Source of the DNA: Callipepla californica brunnescens
Lineage: Eukaryota; Chordata; Aves; Galliformes; Odontophoridae
Direction of reading: 5' to 3'
NCBI GenBank assembly: GCA_023055505.1
Contig: JALIRH010000030.1
Coordinates: 6,134,001 to 6,198,000 of the forward strand
DNA: 64,000 nt
Numbering within the stretch: the stretch's first letter is position 1; each line of letters begins with the position of its first letter. A program made the translations under genes and the position numbers. Below, piece by piece: positions 36,943-51,060 of this stretch. The notes under the pieces are model-generated. The model saw nothing but the letters and a program-made list of their open reading frames with translations. It was not told where the DNA came from and did no database searches.

Positions 36943-37391
36943 TGTTGTGGTTTTGTGGTTTTGATGGCGGTATTCCACATCAGAACATCATGCAGGCCGT
37001 GAAGGAGTTAATGCTGTGGGGAGCAGCATTGGGGCGGAGCTCGGCACCAAACGCCAGGCCAGAGCTTTTTGGTGGCGCGTGCTGTCGGGACTGCCGTGAG
37101 GAAGTCAGCACGTGTAATGTAAGCTCACAGTTTTCTGGTTTGGAAATTTTGTCTCTTTCTCTCTCTCAGTTGTTCAATTTCATTAGATTTAGTAAAGTTA
37201 CCGTTCCTTCTCAGATCGTGCCGTTGTGTTTTTCTTTAACAGACCCTCTATTCCCTCTGTTTTCCCCTCCCCCCGGAGCGTGCGGCCTCTGTTGCCGCGC
37301 AACCACTGACGGGACAGTTTTTTTCTCCCTTCCCTTTCTCTTTCCCTTCTCGGTTCCCCCTTGGGTTACTGTCACGGATAACACCGTGACA
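36943..37391 (+). repeat. ERV-B 5' LTR
   Basis: 449 bp, TGTTGTGG to GTGACA. It keeps the GC box (GGGGCGG) and the splice-like donor GTAAGC and acceptor TTTAACAG. The whole LTR is open in the gag frame in this copy. Confidence 0.9.
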
Positions 37392-37406
37392 CATTATTGG
37401 TGGAGA

Positions 37407-39226
37407 ATGCGGGCAATGCAGTATTTGTACTCCACCGTAAAACTGGTGCTGAGTGGACTAACTGTTTTCATGTACCTTGGAGCATGTTGGCGTCTTTTTA
37501 AGCTCCTCATGTTCAGCACTGGAGTCATGTATGCATACAGCTGCTTTAGTGTGCTGATGGGATTACCCCCCTCCTGCCTAAACACCCTGACTAATATGAC
37601 AGATTATACAGCATTTGGATTGGTTTCCAGGTACTCTTTTCAAGTTTTTACCTATGTTCAAGATGTCAGCCTGGCAACTGTGTTATCCATTTTTCTGCAT
37701 GTACTCTCTGTAACAGTCATTTACATCCTGTGGAGGAAGCTTTCCTCAAAACCAGAGAGTGCTGAATGGCAGGGAAGGTGGGAAAAAATAGGAAAGAAAT
37801 TAGAAGTGTGGGGAACCCCGGTGCTGTGTGATTTTGATCTTGAGCACCTGCGGGATCCTGAGAAATTCAGTGAGTGTTTAGGTCAGGAGTCATGTGACTC
37901 AGGCAGATCTGAGAAGGAACGGATTGTTTGGGGCTTGGCTTGTGCTTATCGAGCTATAATTGATATTCTGGAGAGAAATGGTTTCCAAACCCAGGTTCAG
38001 AGCAAAAATGAAAACCTTGAGGTTAAACCTGACCAGTCACAGGAAGCACTGGCATCCGTGTCGGTTGCCCCTGTGGAAGGCCAGAAATGGAAACTTGTGT
38101 CCTCTCGGCTAGAACGGAAAGAAGAAGAAGCAGAGAAAAAAGAGGAAGATCCAGGTGAGGGGCCGTCCTGAGCACCACCACCACCACCTACAAAGGCCAC
38201 TAAGAAAAGTGTGAGACATGGTGAGGACAGTGATAATGAAGAAATCACCATTACCACTATTCGTTGGATGACTGAAATCCAGGGTTCAAGAAAGGAGTTT
38301 GTACGGCGCTCAGATGAACCTACTGTCACCTGGTTGCTGCGGTGTTGGGACAACGGTGCCAGCAGCGTGTCCCTAGATGGCAATGAAGCCCGCCAACTGG
38401 GAAGCATTGCTCGAGACCCAGCTATTGACCGAGGGATTAGTAGATGTTTGAGTGGAGTTGCTACCCTCTGGGAACGAGTACTAGTAGCTGTAAAGGAGAG
38501 ATTTCCTTACAAAGACGATCTGGAGCCTAAGGTGGAAAGATGGAATACTGTGGAGAAGGGCATCCAATTTTTGAGAGAAATGGCTGTAGTAGAGATGCTG
38601 TATGATCCTACTTTTGTCCCTAACAATCCCACCAGGACCGTGATCCTGAGGAAGCATGGTGTAAAGCTGATGTATATCAGAAGCTCTCAAAAACAGCACC
38701 AGAAAGGTATGCAAGTACACTGGTAGCAACGTTTAATATACTCGAGGGCCGAAACAGAGGACTCCCTTTTCATGAAGTGGTTACTACACTTCAGAACTTT
38801 GAACAACAACTTCCACCATCACACGTTTCCATTGCAGCTGTATCATCGGTAGCAGGAGAAGTCAGTGACATAAAGAAGATACTGAAAATGATACTGGAGG
38901 AATTGTCCTTACTGATGAACAGGGATGGACCTGTGTCAGTATCAGAAACACCGGATGAAGACGGGGATGATCCAAAGAATCTGATGGAGAAACTGATCAA
39001 ACTGATAAAAGTCTCAGCCATCAAAGGCAACCGCCTCTCTGCTCGAGCAGATGACAGCAGTGACTTCATGTTGTGTGTGTCCATGTGGAGCTTCTTAAGA
39101 GAAAATGGAGAGGACATGAAGAAGTGGCATAAAAAACCCACCCCTGCACTACGAGCACGTGTGATAGAAGTACAGCAGAGATCAGCCACCAATGAAAGTG
39201 CTCCGGTCACCACAGGTAACCAATAG
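37407..39226 (+). pseudogene. gag: ERV-B gag, broken
   Basis: Same protein as ERV-A Gag, with the ATG at 37,407 inside the primer-binding site and the two hydrophobic N-terminal segments kept. Breaks: TGA at 38,169-38,171 (TCA in the parent form) at the start of the proline repeat, and a 1-nt deletion near 38,628 in the capsid region. There is also a 9-nt in-frame loss near 38,265. Only one copy of the 111-bp acidic/proline repeat is present, against two in ERV-A. The C-terminal part is open again from about 38,777 to TAG 39,224-39,226. Confidence 0.85.
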
Positions 39227-41408
39227 AGGGGCCCTGCCCTCAGCCAGGGGAGGGAAAGGGATAATAGAGTGTATTGGACTGTGTGGATTCGATGGCCTGG
39301 CACATCAGAGCCGCAAAAATATAAGGCACTGGTGGACACTGGTGCACAGTGCACTCTAATGCCTTCGAGTTGTAAAGGGACAGAATTGATTTATATTTCT
39401 GGAGTGAGTGGGGGCTCTCAGGAATTGTCTGTGTTGGAGGCAGAAATAAGCCTCACCGGTAAAGACTGGCAGAAACATCGTATAGTGACTGGACAGGGGG
39501 CTCCATGCATACTCGGTATTGATTATCTTAGAAGGGGACATTTCAAGGATCCCAAGGGATACCGATGGGCTTTTGGAATAGCTGCTGTAGATGCATTTAG
39601 CAGCTGTCTGTTTTACCCGGCCTGTCAGAAGATCCGTCTGTTGTGGGGGTACTGAAAGTAAAAGAGCAGCAGGTACCAATTGCTATGAAAACAGTGCACA
39701 GACGGCAGTACCGCACCAACAGGGATTCCTTGCTCCCCATTCATAATTTGATCCATCAGTTAGAGAGCCAGGGAGTGATCAGCAAAACCCACTCACTGTT
39801 TAACAGCCCCATATGGCCGGTGCGTAAGTCCAATGGAGAATGGAGGCTGACGGTAGATTACCGTGGTCTGAATGAAGTCACGCCCCCACTGAGCGCTGCT
39901 GTGCCAGATATGTTGGAGCTGCAATATGAACTGGAGTCAAAAGCAGCCAAGTGGTATGCTACCATTGACATTGCCAATGCGTTCTTCTCTATTCCTTTGG
40001 CCACAGAGTGCAGACCACAGTTTGCTTTCACGTGGAGGGGCGTTCAGTACACCTGGAACCGTTTGCCCCAGGGGTGGAAACACAGCCCAACCATTTGCCA
40101 TGGGTTGATTCATACCACACTGGAACAGGATGGGGCACCTGAGCACCTCCAGTACATTGATGACATTGTTGTGTGGGGTGATACAGCAGAAGAAGTTTTT
40201 AAAAAAGGAGAGCGAATAATCCAGATTCTTCTGGGTGCTGGTTTTGCTATCAAACGAAACAAAGTGAAGGGACCTGCCCAAGAAATTCAGTTTCTAGGAG
40301 TAAAATGGCAAGATGGGCGTCATCACATCCCAGGAGATGTGGTTGACAAAATCACCAGCATGTCACCACCCACTAGCAAAAAGGAGACACAGTCTTTTCT
40401 CGGTGTAGTAGGCTTTTGGAGGCTGCATGTTCCAAACTACAGCCTCATAGTAAGCCCCCTCTATCAGGTGACCCAAAAGAAGAGTAATTTTGCATGGGGT
40501 CCTAAACAGCAGCAGGCCTTTGAGAAGATTAAACAGGAGATAGCCCGTGCTGTTGCCCTGGGGCCAGTACGGATGGGACAGGACGTAAAGAACATCCTCT
40601 ACACTGCTGCTGGAGAGAAAGGTCCCACTTGGAGTCTGTGGCAAAGAGCCTCTGGGGAGACCCAAGGCCGACCCCTGGGATTTTGGAGCAGAGTGTACAG
40701 GGGTTCGGAGGAGTGCTACACTCCAACTGAGAAGGAGATTTTGGCAGCATACGAGGGAGTTCGGGCTGCCTCTGAAGTAATTGGCACTGAGACGCAGCTG
40801 CTCCTGGCACCTCGGTTGCCAGTGCTGAACTGGATGTTCAGAGGAAAAGTTCCCTCCACCCATCATGCTCTCGATGCCACCTGCAGTAAGTGGATTGTAC
40901 TGATTACACAGTGAGCTCGGATGGGAAACCTCAGCCGTCCAGGGATGTTAGAGGTGATCATGGACTGGCCTGAAGGCAAGAAATTTGGAACATCACCAGC
41001 AGAGGAGGTACCACGCGCAAAAGAGGCCCCACCATATAACGAACTAACAGAAAATGAAAAGACATATGCCCTCTTCACTGATGGATCGTGTCGTATTGTT
41101 GGGAAACATCGCACATGGAAGGCTGCTGTGTGGAGCCCCACAGGACGAGTAGCAAAGGCCACCGAAGGAGAAGGAGAATCGAGTCAATTTGCGGAGGTAA
41201 AGGCTGTCCAACTGGCCTTAGATGTGGCTGAACGGGAGAGGTGGCCAATGCTGTATCTTTATACTGACTCTTGGATGGTGGCAAATGCTTTATGGGGGTG
41301 GTTGCAGCAGTGGGAAGAAAACAACTGGCAACGGAAGGGCAAACCTATCTGGGCTGCGAAACTGTGGAAAGACATTGCTGTCCGAACAAAAAGGTTGGGT
41401 GTAAAGGT
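39227..41408 (+). pseudogene. pol: ERV-B pro-RT-RNase H, broken and truncated
   Basis: Follows the gag UAG in frame, with the same hairpin as ERV-A. Protease has DTGA. A 7-nt deletion near 39,593 shifts the frame before RT. RT itself is open, with LPQGWKHSP and YIDD, up to TGA 40,912-40,914 (CGA in ERV-A and in the first part of ERV-C). RNase H starts TDGS near 41,080 and the match ends after GVKV at 41,408. From there the plus-strand frame runs antisense through a ZNF exon and has no meaning. Confidence 0.85.
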
Positions 41409-42835
41409 AAACATCTGGGATCCAGGGCTCCTCACCTTCTTCAAGCAGGGAGATCACCATGGGTTTGGGGCCTGGAAGTGGAGCTGCAACAATAGAAATA
41501 GAAGAATGGAGAGCTTTTCCATCATTCTGGCACAGCTGCTTGTCCAGCAAATTTGCGCAATGTCCCTCCCCACAGTGAAATAACATTAAGGGCCTGAATG
41601 ACACTGGCATGAAACACAGCAGCTTCCTTTGGAGCAAAGATTGCTTTTCCATCTCTGAAAACATGCAAAGATATTTTCTTTAAAAGAAAAAGAGCTGACT
41701 GCAGGGAGATGGTCCTTCCCCTCCTGGCTGATGCCTGCTGGCAAGCACTGACTGCGGGATGTTATCAAAGTGCTGAGCACAATGAGCCCTTATGAAACTC
41801 ATGCTTCTCTGTCTTTCATTTGTTGCTGCTACTGTGGAGTTTGTCTAGAAGGAACTGCATGAAGATTATTCTGGGCCATGTATGCAGAGGCACATTCTGC
41901 ACAACCAAATGTGCCCAAAAGAGGAGGAAAGGCAGCAAAGCCCTCACCCAGTGAGGCCACGCACTCGTACGTCTCCAGCATCACGTCCCGGTAGAGTGCT
42001 CACTGTGTAGGGTCCAGCAGCGCCCACTCCTCCCTGCTGAAATACACGACCACCTCCTCAAAGCTCACGGGCTCCTGCAAGCACAGAGAGTCTCCTTGCT
42101 GGGAACAGCCAAGGCCCAGGGAAGCAGCTCGCAGAGGAGTGGAACTCCAGTCCCAGCCACTTCTCTGTCCCCAGCACACACATGCTGCCTGAGAGCACCT
42201 CCCTCTCCCCCTGCATTCACATCCCTCACCCCTTGGCCTCTCCTGCCCGCTTTTCCCAGCCCCTACCTGAGATGGATGTGCTGAGGCCATTGCTGCTCTC
42301 CTGCAGGCTGGGATGATCATGGGTGGAAGGCAGAAGTTGAAGTGGAGCCTGCAAGGACAAGGGAAATGTCAGCAGAGCTGTGACTGAATGCAGCAGTCTC
42401 TGTCCAACCCCTGCCCACACCAAACCATCTGCACGGCACTGCCTGGGGGATGGCACAGCACACCCTGCACAGAAAGGCAATGAGCAACAGCACTCATAGC
42501 ACTCTGGCTAAATGACAATAATCATCACAAAGCTATCACAGTCTGGGGGGCTGAAAGAACACACAGCTGAGAGTTGAACAGTGGGGGACTAAAGAGAAAG
42601 CATGACAAGGAGACAGTCATCCCAAAACAGAGAGCAGGTCGAGGTCACACCTTAGCAGAGATCCTTCACCCCCTTTTGTCCAGACACCTTGCAGATACTG
42701 ATCTGCTGTAAGAGACTCACGCTTAGTTTGGAGCTTTTTGACCTTCCCTAAGGTTATGTCTGAGACTGTGCTCATATGCTTCTTTACACACAAAGCCGTG
42801 AACAAGTCTGGCAATAGAAGTGGATCCAGGTCCAT
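41409..42835 (-). pseudogene. ZNF-4: KRAB zinc-finger pseudogene without fingers
   Basis: Partner of ZNF-3. Kept on the minus strand: an MDLD-type exon (ATG 42,835), the 24-bp ATG segment (42,290-42,267), the KRAB-A exon (42,074-41,948) and most of the 111-bp exon (from 41,483). The KRAB-A exon has TGA at 42,000-42,002 where the other copies have CGA (Arg), and [10 protein letters not shown] instead of [10 protein letters not shown]. The finger exon is gone: the sequence ends at the junction with ERV-B. The GTAAGA donor of the MDLD exon is also missing. It could not make a DNA-binding protein. Confidence 0.85.
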
Positions 42836-43363
42836 AAAGGCTCCTTCTTTCTGTGTGTTCAGGAGTTGAGACAGAAAATGAGACCACTCTGAGACTCATG
42901 AATCAGTGGGAGGGTCTCCGGTAGTTGTGTGTGTAATCCAATCTTGTTAACGCGCTGTTAATGCACTACAGCGTATCTGTTGTATATCAATGAATATAGT
43001 CCTGCTGCTCTGTCGATTCGAATTGCATACTGAGTCTGGATCCATCTGTGACAAACTGTCAAAGTCACGAGGGGCCACTCGAGGTGTTACGTGCAAAATG
43101 CCAGGTTTGGAAGCTGCATATGAAAGAAAGGAGAACAGAAATAGACAGGAACAGGTAACAGAACCTAAATTTGCAATCAAATCTCTGAAAGTGGATTAAT
43201 AAATCTTGGTCAAATTATATAAATAAAGAAATAACCATTAGCCCTGGGCATTCCCAGAGACACTGTTCATCATCAGCCCCCTGCTGTTACCTTCCATCAG
43301 AATGTAGCATTCCAGAAAGAAAATAAAATCATGGGAAATATTTCAGCTCCTGTACTGTCAAGA
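42836..43363. other. Left arm 2, conserved non-coding part
   Basis: Follows 24,555-25,096 with substitutions and small indels. No gene seen. Confidence 0.5.
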
Positions 43364-43871
43364 TCATTATGGAAAGGAAAACGGCTTCCCAGTTCCCCCG
43401 TCTACCTCCTTAGGAATGGTAAGGCCTGAAGTCAGAACAAAGAGTACCCAGAGGGCATCAGCCCAACCACTCCCAGGAAAAAGCTGATCCATGAATGAAT
43501 AATGCTGGTCCGTCTGTGTACATTAATTCCAACTGGTCCTTAGGATATCTGGCAAAGTCTTTGTCATAAATACCGCAGCACAAATGTCAGTGCTAGCCCA
43601 GCTCAGATCTGGGAAGCTGAGCGTGCAGTTCAGGCAGCAAAGAGTGGAGATTTTGAGCAGTAATGGTACAACTCATTGTGTGCCAGACTGCAAAAGCCCA
43701 TGTCTGTCTGGGTCCTGGGAGAGAATCTTCTGTCAGAAGCTCACTCTGCACTTACAAATTGACAGGAAACATCGTACCCACTCCGTGCAGAAACAGGGAG
43801 GCTGCAGACCATGTGCTTGGTGCATCTGCTGTCCTCCCTGAAACAAAACAGACTGAAGTAGAGCAATCTGC
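43364..43871. other. Unique replacement segment in left arm 2
   Basis: 508 bp that take the place of about 0.9 kb (25,097-25,992) of the other arms and have no copy elsewhere in the window. One short plus-strand frame (43,584-43,841) is Cys-rich but matches nothing I know. It could be an insertion, or the ancestral state. Confidence 0.5.
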
Positions 43872-43963
43872 CATGGCGGGCAGCACATGGAGCCAGGACC
43901 AGGGTCCCACCCGGTGCTGCTGGCAGCGTGTGCTCCTCTGCACGAACCACGAAGGGCACCTAC

Positions 43964-44270
43964 CTTGGGTGCAGAGCAGGCTGCTCCCAGCTCTGTTGCA
44001 GGCAACCGGGCTCCTTGGAGTCGCGCAGAGCACAGGATGCCGAGTGCCCTCAGCCCGGAGCTGGCCACAGGACCGCCTTGGTGCACCTCCTGCCACCGCG
44101 GTGCTGCCCGGATGGCTTCCAGCCAGGCTCTGGCTGCTTCAGCACAGGCTCAGGTGCCACAGCGAGCACGCCCCGAGCCGGCTGCCAGGCCTCGGGCACT
44201 TTCACTGCTCATTCTCAGCTCACATCTGCTCCCGGGGGACAGGAGGTGGGGAGGGAGGGAGGGGAGAGGG
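43964..44270 (-). promoter_or_regulatory. GC-rich candidate promoter and leader exon of ZNF-4
   Basis: Third copy of the GC-rich block, with the CACCCAAG|GTAGGTG donor (last exon base 43,964). Still nearly unchanged although the gene is dead. Confidence 0.45.
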
Positions 44271-45106
44271 AAGAAGGGTGGGGGCTGAGTTTTGTTATGT
44301 TAATGGAGCATTGCTTTCTGCAGTGTCATTGCTTCCTTTGCTGGGGACATTTGCACATCCATGTGCTCAGGCATCACTATATTCCAGGCCTTGCTTTCCT
44401 TTTACTCCTCTCAGCCATCAGCATGTGTCAGCATGAAGCAGTCACCGGCTGCCCTGCTCTAGAGGACAGCATCTCCCTGCAGCTGGCTGAGTTCTTGTCC
44501 TAACCACTTCTCCTGGTTTCTCTGTTAGGTCTTCTTTTGAAGGCGTGAGCATGCTTAAGCACACTGCTGTTAGACGGCCTGCTCTGATGTTCACTGGTGT
44601 ATATCTACAGAATTTAGGGCCACCCAGAAGGAACTGCTCTCAGGGTACTTGGGAGTTTATATACAGGTGATATTGGTTGGTTTCGTTAGCAATAGGGATA
44701 AATACATTAGTTTAAGAACTGATATATTAGTTTAGCAAAAAGAACGCATATGTGATACTTCTAAAGCTTTCAGCTTTTGTGGGTGAACAGTCCCAGTAAT
44801 TCTACACTGGGAACGTAACTGAATTTTATTGCCTTGTTTTCTCTCAGTACCTCTGCACTGGGAACATAATTCCATTTTATTTTCTGCCTCAATGGTTTTG
44901 CCTCACAAGAAGCACTGGAGTCACAATAGAATACTTTTTTGCCTCAAAACATGCCTCCACATTTAGCTCAGGTTCCACATACACTGTTTTTAAAAGTGGT
45001 GCACTGTGGTCTCATAATCAATGGGAATCTTCCAAAGTGGATGCAAGTGATTCAGAGGTTTCAGGGATGAAGCTGATGGTGGAAAAAGGGAAGAAGTCGG
45101 TGGGCA

Positions 45107-45530
45107 CTAGACCATGAATACTACTGAGCATGCCCAAAGGGACATTAGCACATACCTGTGAGACCTTGAAAAAGAAGGGCTATGTATGCCAGCGTACAGC
45201 AGATGTATGTCTGAACGGTTCAAATGCAGAACCTGAACTCTGAGGGGGTGTGCTTGCTTGTCAAGACGCCCAGTGCGCACCGTGAGGAATAAAGGAGTGC
45301 TGCTTTCTAACATCACACTGAGTGATTCTCAGGGAGCTCCCCCCAATCCAGGCTCCATCGGGACCAGCTGCATGTTCCCTGCATTGCAGCAATGCATTCC
45401 TTTTTACTGCCCCTGCGAAAGCGTGACAGAAGCTTGTCACGTACGGAGAGTAAGGGTGAGGGGATCCCCGAGTAGTACCCCACATGCAGTTATGGAGATG
45501 ACCCATGTGTGCAACGGGTTTTTTTTCCAA
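45107..45530 (+). repeat. Possible LTR or retroviral fragment
   Basis: Present in left arm 2 but not at the matching place in left arm 1 (near 27,195). It has AATAAA at 45,288-45,293 followed by GGAGTGCTGCTTTC, as in an R-U5 region. Ends are not defined. Confidence 0.35.
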
Positions 45531-45830
45531 AAAATAACACGGTGAGGGAGTTCTAGAGAGAAGACCACCAAGAGAAATGGGGTTTGAGGAATACTTGAGA
45601 GATGCAGGACCCCCCAGGCTCCACATTTTCCTGAAAGTAAGGTGGTGAGGGTGTGCTCGAGAGATTCCAGACCCAAAAGAGAAACTGAAGAGCTAGGGTT
45701 ATTGGGAACTGTGCTGTGTTATGGTTGCCGGCATTGTGATGTTGTCTGTGAACATGGCTGTGAGTAGTACTGTGAGGGTGCCAAGCGTGTCATTTTTTTT
45801 CCTCTCTCTGTGGTGTGTCACCCCCTCCCT

Positions 45831-46257
45831 CCCTGGGTGGTTCTTATTTTTTCATCATCCCTCTTTCAGTTCCCTGCACTGTGATCAACACCAATTATTT
45901 CCTGTCTCTACTCCTTGTCCTTTCTTGCCTTTGCTTTCTCCATTTCCTCTCCGTTCCCTCCTGTGCCTTCCTTGGCCTTTGCCTTTCCCAAGCCTCACTC
46001 TCCTTATTTATTTTTCCAAAAATAGTTCAGCACTCTCTGGTCTTCCACACACCAGTCCTGTCTACGAAAGACCCCATTTCTACAATTTTATTTTTCCCTC
46101 TAATTACTCCAACCAGTCTCGACTAATTAAGGACTCTGGTGCCCCTGGTAAATACAAAACAAAAATTTCAGTCTTCTCTCCAGCTCCAGAGGCTTCCAAT
46201 GCTAACACCGGGATATTAGGTTTCTTAGACCTCTGCAGATAAGGACATTCTTGCTTG
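45831..46257. repeat. Palindrome 2 spacer, inverted relative to spacer 1
   Basis: Reverse complement of about 28,060-28,525. Markers: TCCACACACCAGTCCTGTCT against 28,270-28,290, and CCAACCAGTCTCGAC against 28,208-28,222. Confidence 0.75.
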
Positions 46258-46329
46258 AATTAATGCTTATGCTTCATTAGCATAACAAATCTCAGTCGCC
46301 ACCCTTCATTAATTGTGCCCTCCCTCCCT

Positions 46330-46617
46330 CCTCTCCTCCTGTCCCCCAGGAGCAGATGTGAGCTGAGAATGAGCAGTGAAAGTGCCCGAGGCCTGGCAGC
46401 CGGCTCGGGGCGTGCTCGCTGTGGCACCTGAGCCTGTGCTGAAGCAGCCAGAGCCTGGCTGGAAGCCATCCGGGCAGCACCGCGGTGGCAGGAGGTGCAC
46501 CAAGGCCGTCCTGCGGCCAGCTCCGGGCTGAGGGCACTCGGCATCCTGTGCTCTGCGCGACTCCAAGGAGCCCGGTTGCCTGCAACAGAGCTGGGAGCAG
46601 CCTGCTCTGCACCCAAG
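46330..46617 (+). promoter_or_regulatory. GC-rich candidate promoter and leader exon of ZNF-3
   Basis: Fourth copy of the GC-rich block, ending in the same donor (last exon base 46,617). Confidence 0.5.
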
Positions 46618-48027
46618 GTAGGTGCCCTTCGTGGTTCGTGCAGAGGAGCACACGCTGCAAGCAGCACCGGGTGGGACCCTGGTCCCGGCTCCATGTGCTG
46701 CCCGGCACGGCAGCTTTGCTGGGCCAGGTGGGCTGCAACGACAGCAGGAACACTTTGCAGGCGTGTTGCAGCCCGGGTTGGGCAGAGAGGGGCACACGAA
46801 GGGCTTGGAGCTGGGACAGGGAGGAAGTGAGCACAGGAGGTCAGCGTGCTCTGCTGCCCGCTTGTACCTCTGTGATACAGCGCAGCTGGGACTGCAGTTC
46901 TCCCTCTGGACCGCACGAGAGGACCTTGCTGCGCAGCTCTGCACGTGTGGATTTCTGTAAGATTCAAAATACCCGGTGCATTCTTTTTTGGATCTTAATG
47001 GAAAGCCTCTAATAAGCGGGGAATTGCCACTGTGTCAGCCCCTGAAGAACTGGGGACTGGGTGGTCTTTGCTGTGCGAACGTGTCCCAAGGGTTTTGTTC
47101 CGGCTCTATAACCCAGAGTGAGGTGATAAGGCAGATAATGTTATTTAGCACTGCGCTCACATGCCGGGTGCAAGGGGGATACCATGTTAGAGACTATTAT
47201 TTTATACCATTGCCTCAAAGTCTGCTGATGAACATGTCTAATCTTGTCCAAGCTAGTACTGGGGAAGGGTTGTGAAAGCCTTTGTCTAAGGGACAAGCAG
47301 ATGGGCATGTCCGGGGACGACGAAAGAGAGACAAGCTGCCAGTTAACACCCTTTTGTGTGCTACTCATCTCCGTGACGAGATAGACAACTGAGGAGATTC
47401 TTGCCTGGCAGGCTAGAATGGGAGCTTTCACATAGGCAACAGAAATGGAGGATAAAAGGAGGGATCGACCACGATGAGAATGTTCATGGTCTGTACAGGA
47501 GTTGAAATATTTCCTGTGACTTTTACCTTCTTTCTCGAATGCTACAGTCAGATAGAAGGTAACACCAGGAGGCTGATGATGAACGGTGTCTCATGGAATG
47601 TCTATGGTTAATGTTTAGTTATTTTATTATTTTATTTGGACATGATTAATTATTTCAGTGTTAGAGATGTGATTTCAAATTTAGGTTCTGTTTTCTGTTC
47701 CTGTCTATTTCTGTTTTCCTTTCTTTCATATTTAGCTTCCAAACCTGGCATTTTGCACGTAACACCTCTCCCCTTACTTCCTTGTGTGGCCCCTCGTGAT
47801 ATTGCCAATTTGTCACAGATGGATCCAAATAGAACATGCGATCCAAAGCTACTGAGAAGCAGGATTATATTTATTGATAGACAGCACATCTGCAGTACTG
47901 ATTTAACAGTGTCTTAACAAGATTGGATTACACACACCACTACAGGAACCCCTCCCATTGAGTCATGAGGCTCAGAGTGGACCCCTGTCTATGTCAACTC
48001 CTGAACCCACAGAAATAAGGAGCCTTA

Positions 48028-48330
48028 ATGGACCTGGATCCAGTTCTGGTCCCAGACTTGTTCACGGCTTTGTGTGTAAAGAATCATATGAGCTCAGTCT
48101 CAGACATGACCTTAGGGAAGGACACAAAGCTCCAAACGAAGCGTGAGTCTCTTACAGCAGATCAGTATCTGCAAGGTGTCTGGACAAAAGGGGGTGAAGG
48201 ATCTCTGCGAAGGTGTGACCTCGACCTGCTCTCAGTTTTGGGATGCCTGTCTCCTTGTCATGCTTTGTCTTTAGTCCCCCACTGTTCAACTCTCATCTGT
48301 CAGCTCTTTCAGCCCCCCAGATTGTTATAG
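48028..48330 (+). pseudogene. MDLD exon of ZNF-3, donor lost
   Basis: The frame MDLDPVLVPDLFTALCV is kept, but the GTAAG of ZNF-1 and ZNF-2 is deleted here (TTTTGGGATGCC), as in ZNF-4. Without a donor the exon cannot join as proposed, and the frame runs on to a stop at 48,330. Confidence 0.5.
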
Positions 48331-48341
48331 CTTTGTGATGA

Positions 48342-50431
<2,090 letters not shown>

Positions 50432-51060
50432 AAGCACCTCCAGAATATGAGAACCTTCAGAAGCAGTTCCAGCCACGTTTCCTACCAGCACATGCACACT
50501 GCAGACAGAGCCTGCAATGCCCCAGACATGGAATAGCTTCAACCAGAGCCACAGCCTGGTTACCCACTGTGGCTGTGTGTGGTGATGAACCACACAGTTC
50601 CCTTGCACGAAATGCAGGAAGAGCTCCAATCACTGCACCAACGTGATCGAGTAGAAAGGGATCCACTCAGGGCAGGGGCCACAGAAATGCCAGCACCGCA
50701 GGAAGAGCTTCATCCAGAGCTCTGTCCACACTGAATGCTGCCCAGTGCTCGTGAGGGGAATGCCCTGCAAGCGTCTGTGCCGCAAGAAGAATTTCTCTCA
50801 GGGCTGACTTCTCATTTCTCAACAGAAAGCTCCGAGTGCAGAGACCATGAGAAAGCTGGAGAACTCAGCATGAGAGAGACCCAGATGCTTCTCCCCCCAC
50901 AGGAAGTGTTTGCAAAGGAGATGCCTTCACTGGAACCATCTGCAGAAGTGACTTTATCAAGGAGCTTCAGATGGCCTTTCCTTCCTAACCAATGAAATGC
51001 ACTCACCATGCCTTCTTTTCTCCTCTGCTCTTCCTGCAAGCAGCTTTTGGATGCCATCTC
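50432..51060 (+). pseudogene. Fossil zinc-finger array downstream of ZNF-3
   Basis: Remnants as after ZNF-2; the best are FPCTKCRKSSNHCTN and KCQHRRKSFIQSSVHTEC near 50,600-50,735, broken by stops and frame changes. Confidence 0.65.

Larger units (their letters stand above)
36943..41408 (+). mobile_element. ERV-B: truncated provirus of the ERV-A family
   Basis: 5' LTR (36,943-37,391), gag, pro, RT and part of RNase H, closely related to ERV-A. It stops at about 41,408 and joins an inverted piece of a ZNF exon; the integrase and 3' LTR are missing. The unoccupied site is visible at 53,524. Confidence 0.9.
41409..45830. repeat. Palindrome 2, left arm
   Basis: Same order and orientation as about 23,150-27,960 (left arm 1). 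Its outer part, which would hold the finger exon, is replaced by ERV-B. Confidence 0.8.

Noticed and set aside
41409..41583. Fusion of ERV-B RNase H with a new C terminus (plus strand)
   Set aside because: The added part is antisense to a ZNF exon and upstream frames are already broken.
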